In this document: positions 57,310 through 64,000 of the stretch, one piece after another
Numbering within the stretch: the first letter of the stretch is position 1
Layout: each line of letters starts with the position of its first letter
Assembly: GCA_947505245.1 (NCBI GenBank)
Contig: CANNIZ010000002.1
Location: 62,001-126,000, forward strand
DNA: 64,000 nt
Origin: Pseudomonadota bacterium
GTDB taxonomy: Bacteria; Myxococcota_A; UBA796; GCA-2862545
Direction: 5' to 3'
Notes under the pieces: generated by a model
What the model saw: the letters and a program-made list of their open reading frames with translations, nothing else
The model's database searches: none
Told to the model about the DNA's origin: nothing
Position numbers and translations under genes: made by a program

Positions 57310-57839
57310 CAGGCGACTGCGACCAGCTCGCGCATCGCTGGAAACTCTTCGAGAAGCAGGCGTTCGACGCCCATCTTGACCGTCGCTAGCGACGACGGGC
57401 AGTCGGCGCACGAGCCGACCATGCGAACGTGGACGTCGGGCCCGATGATGTCGATCAGCGCGATGTCACCACCGTCGGACTGCAGCGCCGGGCGAACGAA
57501 GTTCTCGAGCACGTCTTCGACGTTCTCGCGCGTCAGCATCCGGCCGGACGTCTCGTGGTCAGCGCTCGGAGTGTGGTCGTGAGCGTGCGCGTGCCCGTGG
57601 TCATGCGAGTGCTCCGGCGCCGCGGCGACAGGCTCGTGCGCCACCGCGTGATCGTGCGCGTGGTCGTGCCCCGGCTTGTGCTCGTGGACGTGCCCCTGGA
57701 AGGTCGCCTCGACGGGCGCGGAGCTCCCGGCGTCGCGCTCGCGGGTGAACAGGTCGTCGCGCGGCGCCGCCGGCTTGTCCCTCCCGAGGACGCGCTTCAC
57801 GCGCTTCTTGATGGCGTCCCTGATTCCCAACCCAAGCAT
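57309..57839 (-). CDS. NifU-like iron-sulfur protein with His-rich linker
   Basis: The 176-residue protein ends in a NifU C-terminal domain (about 101-176): RENVEDVLENFVRPALQSDGGDI, with the cluster-binding pair C144/C147 in VGSCADCPSS. Between residue 50 and 95 are 16 histidines (HVHEHKPGHDHAHDH, then HSHDHGHAHAHDH), a likely Ni/Zn/Fe-binding linker. The first 30 residues are basic. NifU-C domains carry or pass Fe-S clusters. ATG 57839 is the start; the frame is open to 57902. It is co-translated with the acyltransferase gene, and diverges from a Nudix-like gene. Confidence 0.85.
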   Translation of the reverse strand: MLGLGIRDAIKKRVKRVLGRDKPAAPRDDLFTRERDAGSSAPVEATFQGHVHEHKPGHDHAHDHAVAHEPVAAAPEHSHDHGHAHAHDHTPSADHETSGRMLTRENVEDVLENFVRPALQSDGGDIALIDIIGPDVHVRMVGSCADCPSSLATVKMGVERLLLEEFPAMRELVAVA

Positions 57840-57876
57840 GGTGACTCCGTTTCCACGATGTAACCGGGTGACGTGG

Positions 57877-57882
57877 TACAGT
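57877..57882 (+). promoter_or_regulatory. Putative -10 element for the Nudix-like gene
   Basis: TACAGT fits TAnnnT and lies 20 bases before the TTG start at 57902. GGAGG is at 57893-57897, so the leader would be only about 12 bases. This supports the TTG over the earlier in-frame GTG at 57881, which falls inside the element. Confidence 0.35.
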
Positions 57883-57901
57883 GCCGACCCCTGGAGGCCC
57901 A

Positions 57902-58300
57902 TTGGAGTTCATTCGGCCCTCGATCCGCGTGGTGAGCGCGGAGATCCAGCGCGACGGCCACTACCTCATCGTCCAGCGCAGCCCGAAGGCCGTGCTGCCC
58001 TTGTTGTGGGAGTTCCCCGGCGGCCGCGCGCGAGAGAACGAGAACGATCACGACGCGCTCCGGCGGGCCTGCCACGAGCGCATCGGCGTGGAGCTGAAGA
58101 TCGGCGACAAGCTGCTTGAGGTCACCCACGACTACGACGCGTGGGCCGTGACGCTCGCGGTGTACCGGTGCACCATCGAGCAGGAGCCCTGGGCGCAGAA
58201 CGTGGCGGCCATCGCGTGGGTCGCGGCCGAAGACTTCGCCGATTACCCGTTCCCCGGCGCAGACCAGCGCACCGTCGAGGTCCTCGTCAAGGAGTCGTAG
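57902..58300 (+). CDS. Nudix-like protein with degenerate catalytic box
   Basis: This 132-residue MutT-like fold protein has FPGGRARENE, then RRACHERIGVEL. Aligned with the Nudix box (G-x5-E-x7-REUxEE-x-GU) it keeps G41, E47, R55, E59 and G62. The two flanking glutamates are Ala56 and Arg60. These are metal ligands in MutT, so hydrolase activity is doubtful and a binding role is possible. TTG 57902 is preferred because GGAGG lies four bases before it; GTG 57881 would add seven residues. It converges and overlaps by 14 bases with the aspartyl-protease-like gene. Confidence 0.8.
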   Translation: MEFIRPSIRVVSAEIQRDGHYLIVQRSPKAVLPLLWEFPGGRARENENDHDALRRACHERIGVELKIGDKLLEVTHDYDAWAVTLAVYRCTIEQEPWAQNVAAIAWVAAEDFADYPFPGADQRTVEVLVKES

Positions 58301-59225
58301 GCGCGCCGAACGACGCCCAGTCCGACCACGACGGCACCTTGCTCGGCGGCACCGCGACGAACCGGGCGAGGCCGCGATCGAAGTCGTACTCCTGGCGGAA
58401 CTCGGAGAGCACGTTCAGGCCGAGCAGCCCGGCGGCCCACGGCCCGCGCGCGCGGTCGGTGAGCATCAGCGGGCCCACGGAGCCCTCGGCGAGGTCCAGC
58501 TGGTCGACGCGGTAGTACACGAGATCGCGGACGATCACGCCCGTGGCGCCGCTCGCGCGGACGCTCACCCCGTTCTGTCGCAGCGTGGGCTCGAGTCCGA
58601 GCCGCTCACCGTCTACGTGCGTCCCCGTCGCGCCGGTGTCCACGACCGGCCACATCAGGTCGTCGGCGAGGCCCACCGGCACCCGGAACCGCAGTCCCCA
58701 GGCGTACTCGCGTTTGAGCTGCACCACGCCCGGATCGCGGCGGCGGAACTTGAGCGCGTTTCGCGGCAACAGCGTCACCGACGGCACCGACGGGTCGATC
58801 TCGACGTCGAATTTCGTCAGGACGTCGCTCCCGAGCACGCCCATCACCGGCACCTCGGGGGGATCTGCGATCGAGCTCGTCGTGTCGAGGTCGCGGACGA
58901 CGCAGTTCATGCGCACCTGATGGGTGCCGAGCCGGAACTCGGGGATCCGCGCGCGCGATGCGAACACGTCGCCGGCTTCCCCGCGGATCCGCACGCTGCC
59001 GCGCGTCTCGAGGTCGCGTGCCGCGATCATGTCGTCGTCACAGGTGGTGTAGCTGTACCCGGTGTCCAGGAACCACACCTCGTCGCCGAACGTCCCGTGA
59101 AACACGACGTACCAGCGGTCTTCGTCGTTCGACGGGTGCACGATCGGCAGCACCGCGTCGTGGGCGTACGTGACGTGCGGGTGGCCGAGGCGCGGCGCGC
59201 AGGCGAGCAGCAGCCAGGGGATCAC
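58287..59225 (-). CDS. Lipoprotein with two retropepsin-like domains
   Basis: The 312-residue protein starts MIPWLLLACAP, a short type II signal peptide with C9. Two tandem halves follow, each with an aspartyl protease active-site turn and a hydrophobic LLG strand. They are WFLDTGYSY (D54) with GVLGSDVLTKFDVE, and WPVVDTGATGTH (D196) with GLLGLNVLSEF. A single chain with both aspartates could act alone, unlike dimeric retropepsins. GTG 59225 overlaps the stop of the M23 gene (GTGA). It is probably a cell-surface or periplasmic peptidase; substrates are unknown. Confidence 0.75.
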   Translation of the reverse strand: MIPWLLLACAPRLGHPHVTYAHDAVLPIVHPSNDEDRWYVVFHGTFGDEVWFLDTGYSYTTCDDDMIAARDLETRGSVRIRGEAGDVFASRARIPEFRLGTHQVRMNCVVRDLDTTSSIADPPEVPVMGVLGSDVLTKFDVEIDPSVPSVTLLPRNALKFRRRDPGVVQLKREYAWGLRFRVPVGLADDLMWPVVDTGATGTHVDGERLGLEPTLRQNGVSVRASGATGVIVRDLVYYRVDQLDLAEGSVGPLMLTDRARGPWAAGLLGLNVLSEFRQEYDFDRGLARFVAVPPSKVPSWSDWASFGAPTTP

Positions 59226-59905
59226 TCCGCGCAACCGGCGCCGGGGAGCAGGTCCACGCCGAGCTGATCGGCCCAAAGCGACGCCGACTGCGACAACGGA
59301 CCCGAATACGGGTCGATCACGGCGCCGGACGGGTCCGTGACCTCGAAGTGGAGGTGCGGCGTGCTCGACTCGCCGCTCGACCCGACGAGACCGAGCGCAT
59401 CGCCACACGTGACCTCGTCACCCACGGCGACCTGCACCGAGCCCGACTTCATGTGCCAGTACAGCGAGAACAACCCGTCCACGTGCTGAAGGATCACGTA
59501 ATTGGCGACCTTGTCGTGCCCGTCACACACCACGCCGCCCGCATCTGCGTCCGCGTGGCAGCGGTCGTAGTTGCCGTCGGCGATCTCGAATACGACGCCG
59601 TCCGCGGCCGCAACGATCGGTGAGCTGCCAGCGTCCATCGACTCGAACGCGCCTTCGAGCAGGTAGTCGCTGCCGTGGTGCTCGTCGTAACAGTGTGGGA
59701 ACCCGCGGTCTTCGTAGTCCTTGCAGGTGGCTCGCCCGAGGATCGTGTCCGGCTGGACGACCGCGTCGTGATCGACGCCGATCAGCGTGGGGAACCGATC
59801 GCGCTCAGGCAGCGGAAAGCCGAAGCGCGTGCCGACGTCCTCGGTTTCCGCGGTCACCGCGGTTTCGGTTTCGACGTCGGTGCAGGCGAGGAGGAGCCAC
59901 AACAT
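59222..59905 (-). CDS. M23 (LytM-type) metallopeptidase lipoprotein
   Basis: This 227-residue protein starts MLWLLLACTDVETETA, lipobox LLAC (C8), with a T/E-rich linker. The M23 domain has the zinc ligands H76 and D80 (HHGSD), H151 in YWHM, and H184/H186 in HLHFEV, all intact. Such enzymes cut peptide cross-bridges of peptidoglycan in the periplasm, or activate amidases. Extra cysteines (CKDY, HCYD, RCHA, VVCD) suggest disulfide stabilisation. It is the first gene of a coupled pair with the aspartyl-protease-like lipoprotein. Confidence 0.88.
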   Translation of the reverse strand: MLWLLLACTDVETETAVTAETEDVGTRFGFPLPERDRFPTLIGVDHDAVVQPDTILGRATCKDYEDRGFPHCYDEHHGSDYLLEGAFESMDAGSSPIVAAADGVVFEIADGNYDRCHADADAGGVVCDGHDKVANYVILQHVDGLFSLYWHMKSGSVQVAVGDEVTCGDALGLVGSSGESSTPHLHFEVTDPSGAVIDPYSGPLSQSASLWADQLGVDLLPGAGCAE

Positions 59906-59950
59906 GTGGCCATCGTACCCGAACGCGCGCGCCGCGTGTTAGCCGTCGCG

Positions 59951-61177
59951 ATGTACTCAGAATCCCTGCTTGCAGCGCTCCCCAAGACCGATCTCCACTG
60001 CCACCTCGACGGCTCCCTCCGCGTGGGAACGCTGATCGAGCTCGCCAAGGCCCAGGGCGTCAAGCTCCCGTCGGAGACGCCGGAAGGCCTCCGCGAGCTG
60101 GTGTTCAAGGACACCTACCGCGACCTGCCGGACTACCTGCACGGCTTTGCCTACACCTGCGCGGTGCTCTCGAACGAAGAGTCGCTCGAGCGCGTCGCCT
60201 ACGAGCTTGGCCAGGACTGCCTCGCCGAGGGCGTGCGCTACCTCGAGGTGCGGTTCGCGCCGCAGCTCCACGTGCGCCCGGGCATGGACCTCGCCCGCGT
60301 GTGCGCCGCGGTCGATCGCGGGCTCGACCGCTGCCGTCGCGAGCACGAGGCGAGCCCCGCGGTGGCGACGCTCGCCGAGCCGCCGTTCCGCTACGGCCTG
60401 ATCGTTTGCGCGATGCGCATGTTCACCGGCGGCTTCGCGCCGTACTTCCGCGACCTCACGAACGTGCTCGCCGGCTGGCCGATGCCGCAGGTGTACGGCG
60501 CCGCGTCGCTGTCGTGTGTGCGCGCAGCCGTGGACGCGCGCGACCGGCTGGGCCTGCCGATCGTCGGGTTCGACCTCGCGGGTGCGGAAGCCGGCAACCC
60601 GGCGTCGGACCACGTCGACGCTTACGACTTCGCGCAGCGAAACTTCCTGAAGAAGACCGTACACGCCGGCGAGGCGTACGGGCCCGAGTCCATCTTCCAG
60701 GCGATCACGAAGCTGCACGCGGATCGCATCGGCCACGGCACGCACCTGTTCAGCACAGACAAGGTCCAGGTCGACGAGGACCCGCACCGCTACGTGCGGC
60801 GCCTCACCGAGTACATCGCGGACCGTCGCATCTCGCTCGAGGTTTGCGTCACGTCGAACCTGCAGACGATGCCCGAATTGCGCCGCGTCGAAGACCACCC
60901 GCTCGGCCGCATGGTCAAGGATCGGCTCTCCGTCACGCTGTGCACGGACAACCGCCTGATGTCGCGCACCACGGTCACGCGCGAGCTCAAGATCGCGTCG
61001 GACGCGTTCAAGTTCACGCCCTCCGAGCTCCGGAACATCGTGCTGCACGGGTTCAAGCGCAGCTTCTTCCCGGGCTCGTACCGCGAGAAGCGCGCGTACG
61101 TGCGCCAGGTGATCGACTGGTACGACCGCGTGGCCGACCAGCACGGCGTGCCCAAGGTCAAGCGCGGCGAGAGCTGA
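59951..61177 (+). CDS. add: Adenosine deaminase
   Basis: This 408-residue cytosolic enzyme deaminates adenosine to inosine in purine salvage. The metal and substrate ligands appear in order: LHCHLDGS (H16, H18), GFDLAGAEAG, HAGEAYG (with the catalytic Glu), HGTHL, and DNRLMSRTT with the metal aspartate. SNLQT is the family sequence. ATG 59951 lies close after the divergent lipoprotein; the frame opens earlier within it. The stop shares one base with the next gene's ATG (TGATG). Length is slightly more than E. coli Add (333). Confidence 0.94.
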   Translation: MYSESLLAALPKTDLHCHLDGSLRVGTLIELAKAQGVKLPSETPEGLRELVFKDTYRDLPDYLHGFAYTCAVLSNEESLERVAYELGQDCLAEGVRYLEVRFAPQLHVRPGMDLARVCAAVDRGLDRCRREHEASPAVATLAEPPFRYGLIVCAMRMFTGGFAPYFRDLTNVLAGWPMPQVYGAASLSCVRAAVDARDRLGLPIVGFDLAGAEAGNPASDHVDAYDFAQRNFLKKTVHAGEAYGPESIFQAITKLHADRIGHGTHLFSTDKVQVDEDPHRYVRRLTEYIADRRISLEVCVTSNLQTMPELRRVEDHPLGRMVKDRLSVTLCTDNRLMSRTTVTRELKIASDAFKFTPSELRNIVLHGFKRSFFPGSYREKRAYVRQVIDWYDRVADQHGVPKVKRGES

Positions 61178-62892
61178 TGACGTTGCTCGCCGTCGACCGC
61201 ACCTGTGCGGCCTGCGGCGAGCGCGTCGCAACCGAGCCGTGCCCCACGTGTGGCGCGTCGACCCTGCTCGACGGTCGCTACGTGTTGTGCGACGTGCTCG
61301 GCAAGGGCGCGCACGCCACCACCTGGCTCGGCGAAACGCTCGATGGGCAGCGCGTCGCGATCAAGGAGCTGCGCGTCGACGCGGACGAAAAGACCCGCGA
61401 GCTCGTCACCCGCGAGGCGCGCGTCCTGAAGCAGATCGTCGTGCAGGACGTGCCCCGCTACGTCGACGAATTCGCGACCGCGTCCGGACGGCAGCGCCTC
61501 GTATGCGTCGTCCAGGAGTACGTCGCGGGGCCAACGCTCGAGGCCTACGCCCGCGACTACCGGCTCACCGTGGACGAAGCGGTCGCCCGCGTGGACGCCC
61601 TGCTCGCCATCCTGGCTGAGCTGCACGCCCTGTCCCCGCCGGTGGTACACCGCGACGTGAAGCCCGCGAACGTGATCCTCCGCGACGGCGAGCGCGTCAC
61701 GCTCGTGGACTTCGGCAGCGTGCGCGACGTGTGGAAGGGCACCCTCGGCGGCAGCACCGTCACCGGGACGTTCGGCTACATGCCGCCCGAGCAGTTCGCC
61801 GGCGACGCGTCCCCCGCGTCGGATGTGTATGCAGCGGCCGTCGTGCTCGTCGCGCTACTGGCGCGCAAGGAGCCCGCCGCGATGCTCGGCGCGGAGCGGA
61901 CGATCACGTGGCGGCCACATCTGCAGGTCAACGACGCGCTCGGGCGGTGGCTCGACCGCTGCCTGCACGCGGACCCCGCTCGTCGGCCCGCGACCGCGGC
62001 CATCGCGCGCGCCGAGCTTGCCGCGTGCGACCTGCACGACGCGACGCCAGCCAAAAAGGCGGGCCCGGTCTACGAACCTCCGAACGCGGCGCACACCCGG
62101 CTGCCGCAGGCACTGGAGGCCACTCCTCGGGTGCTCACCGTCCAACGCGAGTCCGTCCAAGACCCCATCCCGAGGCTCCCCGCGATGGCCGGCGCCGCCG
62201 TGCAGCAGAAGCCCGAACTGGTCTCCGCGGACCAGGGCTGCACGCTCGCGTTCATGGGCATGGCGAGCCTGTTCATGGTCGCGGCCCTCATGACCGTGCT
62301 CTTCGGCTTCGGATTCCTGCGCAGCTTCGGACTCATGCAACACAAGTTGCCGGTGCCCTACCAACCGCCCGACCCGTCGACTTATCAAACGCCGAGACTC
62401 GTCGTACCCATGAGCGACAGCGCCAAGCTGCTGGCCGCGATCGATGCGAGCCAGGCCGCGGCCTGCCTCAGCACGGGCGAATTGTGGATCGGCGCCATCG
62501 AGTTCACGCCCGCCGTGAAGGTCACCGGCCCCCCGGGGCCTGCCACCACCTGCGTGGCCGAGCGACTCGAGGCGCAGACGATCACCGTCGACGACCCGCA
62601 GCGCCGCCTGCTGCGGGTCGTGTTGAACGGACATGAGGACGACGTGGCGATCGCCCGGAACCTGCACACGAATCATCCACCCGTGGAACTCAGCGTGTTC
62701 GGCAAGCCGTTCAGGGTGTCCGCCTCTGGGGAAGGCGCGGAATTCTCCGGACCTCGGGAATTCTCCGTGCGCGACATCCCCGCGGGGACCTACAACTTCG
62801 TCGCGGGCTACGTTCACGGAGACGTCGACCTGACCGGCTCCGCGTGCACTGTGCAGGTCGTCGACGGCGCGTGGACCGCCGCCTGCAAGTGA
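61177..62892 (+). CDS. Ser/Thr protein kinase with N-terminal zinc ribbon and C-terminal helix
   Basis: The 571-residue protein begins with a zinc-ribbon (CAACGERVATEPCPTCG, C10/C13 and C22/C25). A Hanks-type kinase domain follows at about 34-300: GKGAHATTW loop, K63, HRDVKPAN at 158-165, DFG at 178-180 and MPPEQFAG. A linker, one helix near 357-382 (MGMASLFMVAALMTVLFGFG) and a beta-rich C-terminal domain of about 180 residues come last. All catalytic residues are present. TGATG couples it to the add gene, and its stop overlaps the next gene by GTGA. The zinc ribbon is probably for protein contacts. Confidence 0.88.
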   Translation: MTLLAVDRTCAACGERVATEPCPTCGASTLLDGRYVLCDVLGKGAHATTWLGETLDGQRVAIKELRVDADEKTRELVTREARVLKQIVVQDVPRYVDEFATASGRQRLVCVVQEYVAGPTLEAYARDYRLTVDEAVARVDALLAILAELHALSPPVVHRDVKPANVILRDGERVTLVDFGSVRDVWKGTLGGSTVTGTFGYMPPEQFAGDASPASDVYAAAVVLVALLARKEPAAMLGAERTITWRPHLQVNDALGRWLDRCLHADPARRPATAAIARAELAACDLHDATPAKKAGPVYEPPNAAHTRLPQALEATPRVLTVQRESVQDPIPRLPAMAGAAVQQKPELVSADQGCTLAFMGMASLFMVAALMTVLFGFGFLRSFGLMQHKLPVPYQPPDPSTYQTPRLVVPMSDSAKLLAAIDASQAAACLSTGELWIGAIEFTPAVKVTGPPGPATTCVAERLEAQTITVDDPQRRLLRVVLNGHEDDVAIARNLHTNHPPVELSVFGKPFRVSASGEGAEFSGPREFSVRDIPAGTYNFVAGYVHGDVDLTGSACTVQVVDGAWTAACK

Positions 62893-63839
62893 CGACGCCG
62901 CTCACGGGCCTCGTCCGCTCGTTCCGGGCGGACCTCGAAGGCGAGATCGCGCGCCTGCTCCGCGCAGGAAAGTCGCCGATCGACATCGGGCTCGGGCCGA
63001 AGGTCGACGTCGCGCTGCTCACCGACGATCTGCTCGCGGCCCACGTCGACTTCGTCGACCGACGGATCGTGATCGCCCGCGTCCGTCGCACCGCGCGCGG
63101 CTACGTGATCGCGCGCGAGTCGAACTTCGGCGTGTTCTGGCGAACGGGCAAAGAGACCGACTGGGTCGCGATCCGCCCGTACAGCCACATCGAAGGGCTG
63201 CTCGCCGGCGACACCGTTGGTCTCGGCTCGTGCCCGGCCGACGCGATCGCGTTCGTGCTCCCCGCGCTCGTCGGCGACGCGCCTGCGACCGAAGACGGCG
63301 GCGACTGGCGGGCGGCGGGGCAGCTGCAGATCGCCGTCGCCCACTGGCGCTACGCGGACCTCACGCTCGGCGCGAGCGACCGCGCGGTGGTGCGCCTGAC
63401 CGAGCCGTCCCTCGCCCGGGCCGCCGTGATGTTGAGCCGCGATCTGGACCGCCCTGAGGCGGGCTTCCAGCTGCGTGTGCTGCATCCCGGTCCCGGGACG
63501 GCGCTCGCTGCGCCCGGCGAGCTCGACTTCGTGCGCCTCGACGCCGCGTCCCAGCGTCGCATCCCAGAGGGCGGCTACCGGCTGCGCATCGGGGGGCACG
63601 TGCTGCCGATCCCCGCGCCGGTCGCGCCGACGCCGCGGTTCTCGAGCCGCACGAAGCCGTCGATCGCGGAGATCCTCGAGGTGTTCGACCTCGGGCCCCA
63701 CGACCTCGAAGACGCCGCCATCGTGAAGGCGCGCTACCGCGAGCTGGTGCGGCGGTTCCACCCCGATCGGCACACGAACCCCGGGCACACGTCGCGGTTC
63801 CTCGAGGTGCAGGCGTGCTGGTCGGCGCTCGGGAACTAA
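62889..63839 (+). CDS. Protein with FHA-like N-terminus and C-terminal J domain
   Basis: The 316-residue protein ends in a DnaJ-like J domain: AIVKARYRELVRRFHPDRH with the HPD signature at 291-293, which stimulates Hsp70 ATPase. The N-terminal part (about 30-130) shows an FHA-like pattern with ARESNFGVFWRTG and LLAGDTVGLG, fit to bind phosphothreonine, but this is weak. The order is reversed from classic DnaJ, which has its J domain first. GTG 62889 overlaps the kinase stop (GTGA), so kinase and J protein are co-translated. It would connect phospho-signalling with chaperone recruitment. Confidence 0.75.
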   Translation: MTTPLTGLVRSFRADLEGEIARLLRAGKSPIDIGLGPKVDVALLTDDLLAAHVDFVDRRIVIARVRRTARGYVIARESNFGVFWRTGKETDWVAIRPYSHIEGLLAGDTVGLGSCPADAIAFVLPALVGDAPATEDGGDWRAAGQLQIAVAHWRYADLTLGASDRAVVRLTEPSLARAAVMLSRDLDRPEAGFQLRVLHPGPGTALAAPGELDFVRLDAASQRRIPEGGYRLRIGGHVLPIPAPVAPTPRFSSRTKPSIAEILEVFDLGPHDLEDAAIVKARYRELVRRFHPDRHTNPGHTSRFLEVQACWSALGN

Positions 63840-64000
63840 ACGACCTCGAACTCGGCCTCGTCCGCGATGTACGAAACGTACCGGAAGTCGCGGATCGACG
63901 ACACCTTCCCATCCTGGAAGTCGAGCAGGATGAAGTACGCGGGTCTTGCTGCCCCGGCGACGTGCGCGGCGAACGCGAGCGCGCCATCCAGCCGCACCAG
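63836..64000 (-). CDS. C-terminal end of a probable ECF sigma factor with SnoaL-like domain
   Basis: The minus strand reads open from the right edge to a TAG, giving 54 residues: a stretch ending AARPAYFILLDFQDG, then IRDFRYVSYIADEAEF. This is the typical C-terminus of ECF sigma factors with a SnoaL-like tail domain (an IRDF-type strand pair). The DNA-binding regions lie beyond the edge, so the call is tentative. The stop overlaps the J-protein stop by three bases. Confidence 0.5.
   Translation of the reverse strand: MVRLDGALAFAAHVAGAARPAYFILLDFQDGKVSSIRDFRYVSYIADEAEFEVV

Overview
The window is high-GC bacterial chromosome, and its content points to a myxobacterium-like organism (Myxococcota, formerly Deltaproteobacteria). 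The clues are several Ser/Thr protein kinases with C-terminal membrane anchors, a phosphofructokinase-kinase gene pair like Myxococcus pfk-pkn4, many small D/T-rich lipoproteins, a MopE-type metal-binding lipoprotein with DADT repeats, a system I cytochrome c maturation operon and an AGMO-like lipid monooxygenase. Order and genus cannot be fixed from this stretch. No rRNA, tRNA, insertion sequence, CRISPR array or phage gene was seen.

Positions 1-27974 form an exopolysaccharide/O-antigen locus with the Wzx/Wzy plus Wza-Wzc layout, built from blocks of alternating strand. These are: a Wzx flippase running off the left edge; a plus block with a CDP-6-deoxyhexose branch (rfbF, rfbG, an RfbJ-like SDR), two GT2 enzymes and a methyltransferase; a minus block (GT4, asparagine-synthase-like amidotransferase, galE, GT2); a plus block holding the full UDP-L-FucNAc pathway (capE-capF-capG), a broken WbuB-type transferase, a GT4 and a Wzy-like protein; and a minus block with a Wzy/O-antigen ligase carrying TPRs, a Wzc tyrosine kinase and a FlaA1/CapD-type dehydratase. 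It ends with Wza (plus) and a WcaJ-type initiating phosphoglycosyl transferase (minus). The genes supply sugar nucleotides, load the first sugar on undecaprenyl phosphate, extend the unit, flip it, polymerise it and export it.

From 28 to 41 kb are metabolic and signalling genes: a multifunctional MFE-2-like beta-oxidation enzyme with tandem SCP2 domains behind a perfect TetR-type operator, a Pro-rich membrane protein, a large lipoprotein, a single-domain response regulator, hemB, and an operon of PPi-type phosphofructokinase, Ser/Thr kinase and a winged-helix/NTPase/TPR regulator.

From 41.5 to 50 kb are a lipoprotein, an ABC exporter and the complete ccmABCDEFGH operon on the minus strand. 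From 49 to 64 kb are small lipoproteins, HflX, the MopE-like lipoprotein, an AGMO-like monooxygenase, a zinc-ribbon TPR protein, an acyltransferase coupled to a His-rich NifU-like protein, a degenerate Nudix protein, a coupled pair of M23-like and retropepsin-like lipoproteins, adenosine deaminase, a zinc-ribbon Ser/Thr kinase coupled to a J-domain protein, and the end of a probable ECF sigma factor. Genes are tightly packed, with many ATGA/GTGA overlaps and no gap over 300 bp. Starts were moved from the longest ORF to the best ribosome-binding site or overlap where the sequence allowed.
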